A stretch of 64,000 nt of DNA from Paracyclopina nana (lineage: Eukaryota; Arthropoda; Copepoda; Cyclopoida; Cyclopettidae), in NCBI GenBank assembly GCA_019096065.1, contig JAGUCH010000002.1, forward strand, positions 9,622,501 through 9,686,500. The letters run 5' to 3'. Below the pieces are notes generated by a model. The model saw only the letters and a program-made list of their open reading frames with translations. It did no database searches and had not been told where the DNA came from. The position numbers and the translations under genes were made by a program. This document shows, piece after piece, positions 1 through 11,341 of this stretch (its first letter is position 1; the number at the start of each line of letters is the position of its first letter).

Positions 1-37
1 GCATTCATTGTTGTGCATTCATCGCATTCCTTTGCAG

Positions 38-1057
38 CTCACGGTGGAAGACTACGTGAACACGATGGAAAAGCTCATCACAGATATGAGGTTCACCATC
101 TACAACATATGCTACAAGCGCATCTTGGTCATATGGATCGTAACAGCGTTCATCATCCTTTTATCGCTCTTATTTTCGGGGTTTCAAGTATGTTTCCTTT
201 TGTTAACTCCTGCTCCTTTTGCTTAACGCGATTCGCTTATGCAGGGCATTGAATTATTCGCATGTGGCGTGGCCTGGCTTGTGCTTAATGCTGGTGCCAT
301 TTTCTTGTGCATGTGGGTCAAAATCAAGGTGAGAGCATAGCTAAGCAGAAAAGTAATTACTTTACGAGGACATAACTCCCGTCCACTTACAGCTCAACAA
401 GCAAATGGAAAAATGTATGGCCTCAGTCAACAACTCCCTGATCAAGCACAATTTGCTCTTAGGAGTGGATGATCGGGGAAAGCTGTCATGCCATAAAGTC
501 AATCTATGCTTCATCTACTTAGAGCCTGCGGACTGCATCGTAAGCAGCATACTAACAATCACCTTCAAAAGTGATGCACAAATTTGATTTCCCCCAGAAA
601 AAGCTAGAGGCGCTACTTACGGAGAAACCAGAGGAGAATGGAGGCGTTGACAGGGAGGCATATCTACGTGATGTGGAAGATTTCGAGGACGTTGAGGTGG
701 TCGTCGGTGGTCGCACTGGTGTGAGGATTGATCGCAAACAGGAGAGGGCTGAAAAGTTATTCCTCCATTACATCCAAAGATGGGCAAAAGATTATCTCCG
801 CCGAAGATTGGATTGGGTCGTTGAGGACCTTTATGGCCGCAGCGAATACGCTTCTAATACAAGTCCTCGCCACTTGAGGTCATCTCTCTGCCCTTGTCAG
901 GTTAGTGTGTCTTCTGCCCACTTGAGTTGTAGCATTTGTGGAAGACATGTTCTGTCTCTCTTTTCAGTATATCGAGGAGCATTTAAGGAACAAGAGGCAA
1001 AGAGAGTCTCTCAACCCTTGCGCTGTGAGTGCCAATCCTTGCTACTGGTGCGAATAA
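38..1057 (+). CDS. TMEM268: TMEM268-like membrane protein, 3' part (5' end outside window)
   Basis: Exons read as 38-187, 245-328, 393-539, 598-900 and 968-1057, all joining in phase 0 with GT-AG introns of 57-67 bases. The first exon follows a tttgcag acceptor, so earlier exons lie outside the window. The product has two adjacent hydrophobic stretches (about residues 31-50 and 53-75 of the visible part), then a soluble region. Landmarks shared with vertebrate TMEM268 (DUF4481) are an 'N-LL-H-LLLGVDD' segment just after the second membrane stretch, an 'FIYLEPADC' strand, and a 'CPCQ-IE' motif near the C-terminus. Little is known of the family's function; human TMEM268 has been linked to integrin beta-4. 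At 540 a TACTAAC-like branch site fits the third intron. The reading of the family is fairly sure, the molecular role is not. Confidence 0.75.
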
Positions 1058-1125
1058 CTCCTTATCTCCATAGCATTTACGATGCAAATTTTTATCTTGG
1101 CATAAAAGTTTTGCGGTTATACTTC

Positions 1126-2760
1126 TTAAAAACGTATTGCCTTGTCCGAAGCTTTTTCTTTACGATTCTCCATTTTGGCAATTCTGGAACCAAACTGGAT
1201 CGCTCGCTTCGGCTCGATAGATGTCCTCTCCAAGCCAAGCATGTGGGCCAAAGCTCTCAGGACAAGTTTGTCTCCAATTCCGCGCTCCAATGAGAGATTC
1301 ATTTTGGCCTCTAATGGTAGTTCAGCAAGGAAGTTCACAACCCTTTCGTCAAGAAATGGATAGCGCCCTGCCACTCCGTGATCGGAAACAATTCGATTAT
1401 CTCGACCTAGATTACGCTCGGATATGGCATCAACTTGACGCTGAACTTCCGTGATGAGGCCATCTCTGCCACCATTAAGAAACGCCGCTTTGTGCTTAGA
1501 GTATCCTCCCAGTTGCTCATCAGCTCCCATTCCGAGGAGCAACACCCTGGCAGGACATTGATATGGCACGCCATTAAGTGTTCCACGTCCCCTGGCTGCA
1601 AACCATATGGCACATCCAATGCTGTCATCGAGCACAGTATTCAGAGGATGCAATAAATGTCGTATCCGTGACTTTCTCAGCTCTCTGAGCTCGGCTTTGG
1701 TGACATCCACGAGGACTAAATTAATGTCAATTTTGCCAATGCGCCTCAGCTCCTCTGCAGCAACATGAGCCGTTCTCCTGTCGGGAACCTCAAACGAGCC
1801 GTTCTCTTGCTCAAAGGCTACGTTCACGAGGTCTATGGGAGCCGAGTAGTGATGAGCCGCCAAAGCGGCCAAAACGGCTGAGTCGAGGCCACCTGAGAAT
1901 AAAATGGCAACCCTTACATGGTTACACCGCTGTGATTCTCCAGAGACGAGGAACGCATTGATACAGTCTTTGCAAAGCTTTGGTTGGGCTTCAACTCTTT
2001 GCTTTACAGAATTGCCCAGGACTTTGAAAAGGCCTTGCACATGGGTCTGGCCTTCTTGGCTTTTCAAGTAGCTCTGAATGTCTTCCCAGCTGTATCCTGC
2101 AGCATTAGTAGATACTCTGGTGATTTTAGACTTGAGCGTAAGCGTAGGATCAATTTGAGCTTGGAATGGCATGACACTGCCGATTACAATAGGCTCCCAA
2201 CGTGCCAATCTTATGTCAAAAAAGTTTGATGGTGATAGCGAGTAAATGCCAAGAGCGGGAACCTCAACTAAATCACTATCTGCATGGGCAATCGACGACA
2301 ACATCAAATGACAGTCTTTAACATCAATGAGGAGTGAATGTCGCCCCAAGCAGTCTCTACCGAACAACAAAGCATTGAATTTTGTGCTGTAGTATATGAA
2401 GGCAAAAGGCCCCTCTAGGCTTGCAAATATCCTGTGAACTTCCACAACGGATTCGGCCTGCAGCAATTTGTTGGCAATCATTTCGGTATCAGACAAGTCA
2501 TTAGGGATTTCTTGGTTGAACAAATCACCATTCCACAAGAGAATACCAGCTTCGTTAGAGAAAGGTTGAATGAGTGGCTTTGATCCTCTTAGCCAAAGCA
2601 ACGTTCCCATGAACGATCCGACCACAGGTCCAATTTCCAGCGTTTTTTCATGCTGCTTGTCTGGCCCTCGTCTCTTGAGAAGCTCTACTATCCTTTCACG
2701 CGTTTGACTTAAATCACAGCTACACTTTGAAGAACTGAACGTTGCAAGAATTCCACACAT
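1126..2760 (-). CDS. ASNSD1: Asparagine synthetase domain-containing protein 1
   Basis: Single exon, 544 residues. I start at the ATG giving MCGIL at 2760 rather than at the in-frame ATG at 2802, because class II (Ntn) amidotransferases need the cysteine directly after the initiator methionine as nucleophile. N-terminal glutaminase-type half: RRGPDKQ, 'LLWLRG', 'LLWNGDLF' and 'FGRDCLGR'. C-terminal synthetase half: the PP-loop SGGLDSA binding ATP pyrophosphate at about residues 285-295, then 'GMGADEQLGGY' and 'RYPFLDERVV'. Human ASNSD1 is 643 residues, so this copy is shorter. Whether ASNSD1 makes asparagine is not established. It converges on TMEM268 with 68 bases between stop codons and diverges from CPD. 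No sizeable upstream ORF like the mammalian ASDURF was seen. Confidence 0.9.
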   Translation of the reverse strand: MCGILATFSSSKCSCDLSQTRERIVELLKRRGPDKQHEKTLEIGPVVGSFMGTLLWLRGSKPLIQPFSNEAGILLWNGDLFNQEIPNDLSDTEMIANKLLQAESVVEVHRIFASLEGPFAFIYYSTKFNALLFGRDCLGRHSLLIDVKDCHLMLSSIAHADSDLVEVPALGIYSLSPSNFFDIRLARWEPIVIGSVMPFQAQIDPTLTLKSKITRVSTNAAGYSWEDIQSYLKSQEGQTHVQGLFKVLGNSVKQRVEAQPKLCKDCINAFLVSGESQRCNHVRVAILFSGGLDSAVLAALAAHHYSAPIDLVNVAFEQENGSFEVPDRRTAHVAAEELRRIGKIDINLVLVDVTKAELRELRKSRIRHLLHPLNTVLDDSIGCAIWFAARGRGTLNGVPYQCPARVLLLGMGADEQLGGYSKHKAAFLNGGRDGLITEVQRQVDAISERNLGRDNRIVSDHGVAGRYPFLDERVVNFLAELPLEAKMNLSLERGIGDKLVLRALAHMLGLERTSIEPKRAIQFGSRIAKMENRKEKASDKAIRF

Positions 2761-3450
2761 GATTTTGAACTTAGTTTCAATACTATTATGTTGACAGCTC
2801 ATCTTGAACTGTAGCCTAGGCTTAAATGAATGTACTCATGACTGAAAGTTTATAAACTTACAATTCATATATGAATTAAAACACCAAAAATAAGCCATAC
2901 CTCACAATTTTTCAAATCTGTACAAAGGCATTGAGAAATGGCTTTGAATTGGGAGCCACCGACTTCATTAAAATCGCCTCAAAATCCGTTGCTCGCATAC
3001 CCGCAACTTTGTTATTGTTCCTAGTTCGCGAACTGAACGCGGGCAAAAGTAGCGCTGGAATCGCGCATTGCACGCTGCTTAGCTGTACTAAAATTCGGTG
3101 ACGTGACGTGCATCGCTTGAAGGCTGCAGTCAGTCAATGTCCTGAGTGTTTACAAACTGTCTCCAGAGTGGTCCAACCTGAGGCTTGATTGGCTCGTCAA
3201 ATGTACGGTTTGATACAAGAGTCTTAAGCTAGTGAGAGCGCTCGATTGGTCTGTGCACGGAGAAGAAAAGAAAGCATTGGCCCGTCGACGTCCTTTCATT
3301 AACTCTCTTGTATGTAGGCGAAGAGCACATGCTCTGCAATCTCTCGCCCGCCGCTACCAAGTCTTTTTGGCCTCCTCAGTCGGTCCCCAGTTCTATTACA
3401 AATTGGATGGCAAGCCAAGTGACCTTACCCGTTGTCCTATTTGAGCCAAA
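2761..3450. promoter_or_regulatory. Divergent intergenic region ASNSD1 / CPD
   Basis: 690 bases between two divergent start codons. It carries two overlapping TGACGTG words (3099-3105 and 3104-3110), the core of CREB/ATF and ATF6/XBP1 (UPRE) sites. The rest shows no clear TATA box. A link to secretory-pathway control of CPD is an inference. Confidence 0.4.
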
Positions 3451-6400
3451 ATGAGGGGGGCGGCCAATGGCCTTTTAGTGTCTGTGATCGCTTTTTGTCT
3501 TGTCCACAATCACGTCGTTGTATGGGGCGAGGATGTCGCCATCGATACATCTCACTATCACAACTACACTACGCTTCAGAGTTTTCTAAGAAAATTGTCA
3601 GAGGAAAATCCAACTCTCGCAAGGCTTCACTCCATTGGCAAGTCCGTGCAAGGACGTCACCTGTTCATCCTCAGAATAAGCTCTAACCTCGACCAGGTAC
3701 CTGCCAATGACGGCCCATTCAGCCTCAACGGCAAGCCTATGTTCAAATATGTCGCGAACATGCACGGCAACGAGGCAGTGGGCCGAGAGCTCGTCATCTT
3801 CCTGGCAGAGTACCTGATCAAAGGCTATGGCAAAATTGACAGGGTCACGAAGCTCGTGAACTCCACTGATGTTTGGCTCATGCCAAGCCTCAATCCGGAT
3901 GGATTTGAGGCAGCGTCGGAAGGTCATTGCTACCAGGATTATGGTGGCGGCACTGGACGCCCGAATGCAAACAATAAAGACCTGAATCGCAACTTCCCAG
4001 ATCAGTTTCAAGATAACAATGATCGCGAATCTCTGGTGGCTGGTCGAGAGGTGGAAACCTTAGCAGCTATGAAGTTGATTGTTGAGAACCCATTTGTTCT
4101 TTCTGGCAACTTACATGGCGGGTCTGTGGTTGCAAGTTACCCTTTTGATGATACGCCGAGCGGTGTGTCAGCCTACTCCAAAACTCCAGACGATTCAGTG
4201 TTCAGGCAGCTTGCCACAGAGTACGCCAGCCATCATGAAACAATGAAGACTGGAACAGTTTGTACTGCAGACAATGACAATTTCCCTGGAGGAATAACGA
4301 ACGGAGCAGAATGGTACTCTGTAGCAGGGGGCATGGAGGACTTCAACTATTTGCATAGTAACGTGAGTACATACTGACTTTTGCGGGCTTTTTTTCTTCG
4401 GCTATATACGTATATGTTTCCATTACTCAGTGCTTTGAAATCACAATGGAGCTATCATGCTGCAAGTACCCCAAGGCAAATGAATTAGCTCGTGAGTGGC
4501 AGCTCAACAAGGAATCGCTTTTGCTTTTTATGGAAGCTACACATTGGGGAATTCATGGCAAGGTGGATGATGCAGACACGAAAGAGCCCCTGTTTGAGGC
4601 AGTGATCGAGGTCCAATCAATCGGGCATAATGTATCAACCACTGCAAGAGGCCAATATTGGCGTTTGCTATCCCCTGGCACCTACAAAGTGCGAGCCAGC
4701 GCCTACGGATATGAGCCGTCTGATTTTGTGACCGTCGACATAGATCAAGCCACTAAGAGACGCGAACAGCCTCTCGACTTTCACCTCAACAAAAGGAGTG
4801 CAGCAGCTGCTAAAAACGCATTATCCAAAGAGGCCTCTGCCGATGTCATGTCTTCAATCGTCAAAACTCTGAGGCCAGATGGCTTTCTAACCGAGCCGCA
4901 GTATGTTTACCATCACTACGATGAGATGAGGACTTACATGGCATTCTACGCTCACAAGTACCCCAACCTGACCAGGCTCTACTCCATTGGAAAAAGCGTC
5001 AACGGTAGAGAATTGTGGGTGATTGAGATATCCGATAATCCCGGAGTTCACGAGCCGCTTGAGCCCGAGTTCAAATACGTTGGCAACATGCACGGCAATG
5101 AGGTATAGCATATTGGATTGTATGGCCAATTATTTTTGCTGATGATGTGTGTTTGTAGGCTGTCGGTAGGGAGATGCTTCTGCTTTTGATCAAAAGCCTA
5201 TTAGAAAGCTACGGACTCGATGACCGTATCACCCGGCTAATCAACACCACCCGAATCCATATCATGCCGACAATGAATCCTGACGGTTTTGAGCTGGGAT
5301 ACGAGGGGGACAAGATTGGCGTTACAGGCCGAGAAAATGCTAACGGAGTCGACTTGAATCGCAACTTTCCAGATCAGTTCAGACCCAAGGATAATGGCGC
5401 TCATCGAGAACCCGAGGTCGAGGCTATGATGCAATGGTCGCGTCAGTATCCATTCGTATTGTCGGCTAATCTCCACGGAGGCTCTCTCGTTGCTAACTAT
5501 CCTTATGACAGTAACAGTGAAGGGCGAGAAGTCAATTCGCCCAGTCCTGACGATGCTGTCTTTCGTCACTTGGCTTCAGCATACTCATCAGCTCACAAAA
5601 AGATGCATTTGGGCCTTCCCTGTCCACTCGAAAGAGAAAGTTTCAGGGACGGAATCACCAATGGAGCGCAATGGTATACTCTGTTTGGTGGCATGCAGGT
5701 AATTCTGATAATGATCACCTCCAAGTCGCCAATTTACGTATTTTTTTCTTGTTTGTCCATTTGGCAGGACTGGAATTACTTGCACACAAACGACTTTGAA
5801 ATCACTCTCGAGCTGAGCTGCTACAAATATCCTCCGCATGCGCAACTATCTCAATATTGGGAGGATAACAGGGAAGCCCTCGTCACCTTTATCGAAAGGG
5901 TTCACATGGGTATTAAAGGATTTGTTCTTGACGAGGCCACTGGGGAGCCGATCAGCAGTGGCAACGCCACGATTGAAGTTGATGAAATCCATCATGGAGT
6001 CGTAACCGGGCCAAATGGTGACTACTTCAGGCTTCTGGTCCCTGGGGGCACATACACGGTGTCAGCCATTGCGGATGGCTATGAAAGAAGTGTGCAAAAG
6101 ATTCGCGTTCCTAATACCAATGTGAACCCAGAAACTGGAGCGCTTGCCGCAAAGGTCGTCAACTTCACCTTGTCGGCGGATCAGAGCAAAGAGTGGTCGA
6201 AACAGTTTGACTTTGGGATTGCTGACAACCTCAAGTCGAAGTATTTGAACAACGATGAGATGCGATCAGCCATGGCCGATTTGGAGAACTCGTTTCCCGA
6301 CCTTGTGGAGGTCATGATGAACGAAGCCCATTGGAGCACCGAGGTGCCCGCAATTTTTATGCGCAACGAAGGCGACAAAGGCGATGCCGACGAGAAAATC

Positions 6401-9222
6401 AACCTTGCACTTTTTGGCAGCCTCTATGGGTCCCAGCCATTAGGGAGAGAGTTGCTGATTCGATTGGCTAGGCACTTGGGCCATGGCTTTAAGCGTCAAG
6501 ACCCCAAAATCTTGAGGCTATTTGGCTCCGTCAATATCTACATATTCCCCATGATTGACTCAGATTTCTTTGATCCCTCCAACGACGGGGACTGCTTGTA
6601 TGACGCTGACGAGAGCATAAACCGCGAGGTGGGTGCCAAGTTCCGACGAGCCCCGCTTTTCCCCAGAGGCGTTCCTGATAAGGTCATGGCAACCAAGCAT
6701 TTTCTGAATACTCACAAGATTAACATAGCCATGTCCGTAGAAGGAGAAGGCATTTTCGTTCGTCTTCCGTATGATGATGAAAACCTCCAGCCACAGAGGC
6801 CTCTAGCGCCGAGCGCAGAGAAAAACTTGATGGTATTAGCCTCGGCTTTCAAGGATGCTCACCCGACTATGAACGGCAGTAAAGCGAATCCAGACCGCTG
6901 TGATAATAAGCCCACTGGCGTCTTAAGGGGCTCTCGAGTGGGAAAATATCGCGGGTCTTTGCTAGACTATGGATTCTCTCAGGGGATCAGCATAATTTCA
7001 GTCCATGTCACCTGTTGTAACTTTCCCAATGCTCGCGAAGTGCCCAATCTTTGGAGGGACAATTTGCCTCCGCTCCTTGCCTTCCTCGAGACGGCAAGCC
7101 AGGGCTTGTATGGGATGCCATCAAATTTGCAGGGCAAAGCTCTCACAAACGCCCAAGTCACTGTGGATGGCCAGGCTTTAGAGCTGCAGAATAATTCAGG
7201 ATTTTTGGCCCTTCTGACAACGGGAAGTCACCTATTGTCTTTCAAGCTCAAAGGTTATGAAAGCAAGGTCGTCGACGTGAATGTCAAGGCGGGAGAAATG
7301 GTGAGACAAAACGTGGTCCTCGACTCGGCGTTCGACGAGGAGCGCAAATATCACACTTCCAGTCAAGTGGGCATGCTGATGAATCAATTGACAGCCAACT
7401 ATCCTGGAAAAGCGAGAGTGTATCCCATTGGGGACACTGCTGGCAAAGCTCCACTCCTGGTGATCGAGGTTTCGGATGACTTGGAGGCGTCGCATTTGAA
7501 GCCAGCGATAAAGGTACTGTCAAAGCATTTCTTGGCATGCTTGATGGATATGTTTGGCACCTATCCGTTCAAATGGCTAGGCACAGATTGTAGGCCGCAT
7601 AAATTGATGGATGTTCTGTGTACGGTGCCCTAAAGGCATGTAGCATAAAAACTGTGTTTAGGTATTTGCTTTTGCGGTCCTAAACACAGAAATTCGAACA
7701 ATGAAAACAGATCGACGCAACATGAATAGTAACTTCAAACAAAAACTCTTGAAAGATTGTGCTACCATGTAGTTGCAATGTACATTTGAGTGCAATTTTG
7801 GCTTTACGCAGTCTTTGCATATGGCATTTCCTCAGAAGTTTCCTGTCCCGCTACACTCAAAAAATACTGCGTCAGAAAGTCCTTACACAGCCTTTGATGT
7901 TGCCGTTACCGCTTTCCAATCACACTCAAAAAAAGCCATTTATTCCACTAGGTCATCGGCGGAGTACATGGAAACGAAGCAGTGACATCAGAAATCATAT
8001 TGATTTTTGTCGAGTTCCTACTGTCGCATTTCAACTTTGACGATGACATCTCAAGAATCATGAAGGGCTACAGCCTTCATTTTTTGCCAGCCCTCAACCG
8101 CGACGGGAGTGGTATGGCCAAACCTGGCGATTGTGCCAACAAGGCCGGGGCCTTGAATCAGGCCGGCGTCGACCTCGAGTCAAACTTTGATCAATCTGGC
8201 CGAAGAGTGCAGCCCGAAACGGAGAGGATTATGACGTGGATGAGTCAGCGGAAGTTTCTCCTCTCCATCAATCTTAGGGGCTCCGATGAGAACATTATTG
8301 TGCCCAACCTGAACACGAGCTTTCTTCCCAACCAAATGTAAGGCATATATACTGCATATTCCATTCCAAGAGGGGAGAAAGGTCATGATGGCTTTCTTTC
8401 TTTATTAGGCTATGTCACGACCTCGCTGAGCAGTTTTGGTCACGTTTAGGGCCCGAAACGACCTCTTCGTGTCAGATGAACGGCCTATCAAATCAGCTCA
8501 TTCAGTCTTCTAAGGAAACCTCCATGACCAATTACAACTGGCAGGTCCACAATTTGATCGAGTTGGGCATCGGGGTGTCCTGCTGTCCACAGCCCAGCGA
8601 AAGAGATCTAGCCACCGTTTGGGACCGGGTGAGGCCAGGCTTCGTGGGCCTCATCAACTCGCTGCAAGGCATCCATATTTTTGTGAGCAATATCGATGGT
8701 CGCAAAGCAACAGTGACGATCGACGAGTTGGCCCATTTGACTCTGGCCATCGACGAGTATGGTCATCTGTGGCACTTGCTCAACAATGGGACGTACACGG
8801 TCACTGTGGAGGTGGTCGGTTTCGTGCCAATGACGAAGCTCGTGCGAGTGTTGACCTCCGAGTTCACCGAGGTTAGCTTTTCCTTGCCCTATGCGTCCGG
8901 AGTTCCGCGAGCCATTGGCGCACTTATAATTTCTTCTATCATCTTGTGCATAATGTTGTGCTCATTGGTGATTCACTGCCGCCAGCAGAAAATTAAGGCC
9001 GTCAGATCCTATGATGGCTTCCAGCTGTTGAGCAGAGAAGAGAGACACGCGTTTGAGGATGAAGAGGACGAGGAGGAGACGGAAATGTTTGACAAGGGTG
9101 TTGAGCAGTACGGCGCTAATGTCCCGTCTACCAAGGTCTACCGTGATTTTACATCCTCTGACGACGACGACGAAGAGGGCTCCTTTTTGCAGGTTTCGGG
9201 AGACGCCAAAACCAACATGTGA
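3451..9222 (+). CDS. CPD: Carboxypeptidase D with four CP domains
   Basis: Six exons: 3451-4362, 4431-5102, 5159-5698, 5768-7513, 7952-8337, 8409-9222; 1,689 residues. A signal peptide (about 1-26) is followed by four carboxypeptidase domains, each with its transthyretin-like beta domain, a membrane span (about 1587-1609) and an acidic cytoplasmic tail. CPD trims C-terminal Arg/Lys from proproteins in the trans-Golgi. Domain 1 is intact: H105 and E108 (HGNE), R180 (LNRNF), H222 (NLHGG), E311 (TMELSCC). Domain 2 is intact: H525, E528, R596, H634, E723. Domain 3 lacks these residues: HxxE reads Y928..Q931 and the catalytic Glu site is replaced by 'ISVHVTCC'. Domain 4 keeps HGNE (H1296, E1299) but has 'DLESNF', 'NLRGS' and 'GIGVSCC' in place of the Arg, third His and Glu. 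Three domains are usual; four are reported for Aplysia CPD. Confidence 0.92.
7514..7951 (+). other. CPD intron 4 (438 bases), entry to the fourth domain
   Basis: Donor gtactg follows 'KPAIK'; acceptor ccactag precedes 'VIGGVHGNEA'. It is six to eight times longer than the other CPD introns. It contains stop codons in all frames needed to read through; no other feature seen. Confidence 0.75.
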
Positions 9223-10146
9223 GAGCTAGGATGCCTTCTTTGAAGCTCAACGTAGATCAATTCCCCCTCACTCACATATACTCATTTACTGTAGCAGTAC
9301 TTGCTTTCATCCTAATCTGCTCTAAGATTCCCTCAGCAAGAAGAAGAAAAGCAGCAGTGATTTACTTTTGGAAGAATACTACTATATTAGCCTAGGTAAG
9401 CAGAAAAGCGATTCTTATCTGATGTTCAGCTCTCTCCTTGAAAAAGCATTTTTTTCCATTATTCCACTATATTGCTACAAAAAGCCTTAAGAGTTGTATG
9501 AGCCTGCTGACAGCAGCAGCACAATAAGTAGTGTTAGTATGCAAAACGTCAATCCATCCTTTCATCTACTCTTTGCTCATCTCCTTTCTTCATTGTTGAT
9601 TGTTCTACAGATTACCACGGCCTTAATGTAGATCATAATTTATGAACCTGTGATACCGAAGAAGAAGAAGAAGCGGCCAACAACTACTCATTTCCGTTGT
9701 ACTCGCGCGAGCGTAGATCGTTCCCTTCTATACAAAAAAATGTGTGCGCATACACCCGCTACTCTGTAATAATCCTGTGTTGTACTAGAAGTTGGAGAAA
9801 CATTGTCGTCAAAAGTACTGTACAATACTATATACACACGCAACAGAAAATACACTCTTATAATGCTGTTATTCAATTTGGGTCAATTGACCGAGCTAAC
9901 TTTCATGTTGTGTACACAGGAGCGCATCTCGGGGGAGAAATCATGTTTTGCTACCGAAAAAAGCTGACCGCGCACATAAGGAAGAATTCATGCCATAAAA
10001 AGCGAGGCTTTGTCTGTCAGAAAATCTTCCTTCTTTCACTTCGCATCCATCTCGCAGATCAACAAAGATTGCTAGCCCGTGCGCACGAAGCTTCTTCGGC
10101 TTTCTCTTTTCGCTCGATACATTTCGATTTCTCACCAGTCACCATA
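9223..10146 (+). other. CPD 3' flank, gene-free
   Basis: About 900 bases downstream of the CPD stop. It holds a short AAG run (9658-9675) but no canonical AATAAA close to the stop; an open frame from 9697 upstream of the small F-box ORF has no recognisable content. Probably CPD 3' UTR plus spacer. Confidence 0.4.
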
Positions 10147-10386
10147 ATGAACATAATCGACTCACTGATTGACATGAACTTGGACCACTTGGTGGAGGAC
10201 ATTTTTCTCTTGTTGGACTGCCAATCCTTGACCAATGCTGAAATTGCGTTCCCAAGAAAATGGAGCCGATTCATACAGACGAGCAAGAAGTTGTGCCACA
10301 AAAAAGTAGCCATCGTCTCAAGCTGGTATCTCATCAGCAGCCACTACAAGAGCCAAGTTTCCATCTTAGGAACCATGGCTGCCTGA
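10147..10386 (+). CDS. Small F-box-like ORF, possibly a relic
   Basis: 79 codons from ATG at 10147. The frame is open upstream to 9697, but only this part resembles anything. Residues about 11-35 ('LDHLVEDIFLLLDCQSL' then 'NAEIAF--KWSRF') line up with the F-box of the beta-TrCP/Slimb type, where the pattern is L-D-H-..-E-.I-..LD..SL..AE.....W. The conserved leucine, aspartate and tryptophan positions are kept. No WD40 repeats follow, so it would be a free-standing Skp1-binding module, a fragment of a duplicated Slimb-type gene, or a chance ORF. The upstream sequence at 10030-10056 is pyrimidine-rich and ends in 'cgcag', a possible splice acceptor. A small functional protein is possible but unproven. 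Confidence 0.35.
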   Translation: MNIIDSLIDMNLDHLVEDIFLLLDCQSLTNAEIAFPRKWSRFIQTSKKLCHKKVAIVSSWYLISSHYKSQVSILGTMAA

Positions 10387-11340
10387 CAACCTCTTCACCA
10401 CTGCAGCTGTATTCTATACTCTAAAGGGCAAGAAACAAAAGTAGCAGAGTGCATACTGTTACAAATTGCAACAACATAGCACATATTTACTCACACAAGG
10501 AAATACATCCGCTCTTACCTTCAAATCAGTGCAAGAAAGTTGTGCAATAAAACAATCCCCTCTGGATGGCCAGACTGCTTCTTCAGAATGGTAGTAATTG
10601 GCAGAAGAACAAAGGCTGAAAAAGCTGCTCCTTTCACTTCCAAGAGAGTGGTGCTGCTATCACGTTCTCGCATCCAATTTACTAGACAGCATTGCAAAAA
10701 AAATAAAATTATAAAGACTGCAAAAAGAGAAGAAATTGCAAATGCATACACCACATTCCAATGCACATTTGTGCGCTAGAAATTAGCGAAAGTTGAGCTG
10801 AGGCAGTTGCAGAAAGCGCACTTCCGTAATTTTTTTGGCCTTGACATTTTGCCCTTGAAAATCAGCAGCTATTCGCTGAAAGTGCAAGTTTTAGATATGC
10901 AAAGAAATGCAACTATCGACACGATTTGCTTTAAAACTGCATGCATAAATAGTGTCTTAAAAATGGCGAAAACAGTTAAAACAATATTTTTCTGAAGCTA
11001 TTACAAAATAAATATGATAAGCAACTTTTCCTTTGGCCATGTTTTAAAAAGTGGGCTCAATGTTAGGAGCAATAATTAAGCAAAATATAATGATCTTTTT
11101 AAAAAAGTTCTTTTCAATTTCAGCTAAATTTCCAAATCCATATTTAAAAGAGTATTTTTTAAACCAAGTTGATGTTATCAAGACTAGAGCGATTACAAAT
11201 AAACAAGACTGAAAACTTACAGTCTATAACCGCTAACAGAGAAATCATCGCTTTATATGTTGGTATTTTTTAGGTAAAATTATCTTGCTTTACATAAGTA
11301 TATCATCTTCCAAAGTATATCTCAGCTTACGGTCTCAAGA
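10387..11340. other. AT-rich spacer
   Basis: About 950 bases between the F-box-like ORF and the inverted tandem arrays. Short open frames have no recognisable content. I see no RNA gene or clear element here. Confidence 0.5.
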
Positions 11341-11341
11341 C

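Noticed and set aside
2761-2802. ASNSD1 start at 2802 (14 extra codons)
   Set aside because: Would bury the catalytic cysteine that must follow the initiator methionine.
2761-3230. Possible ASDURF-like upstream ORF of ASNSD1
   Set aside because: No sizeable minus-strand ORF with prefoldin-like content was seen here.
9697-10146. Upstream part of the 229-residue ORF at 9697-10386
   Set aside because: No domain or signal; only the last 79 codons look F-box-like.
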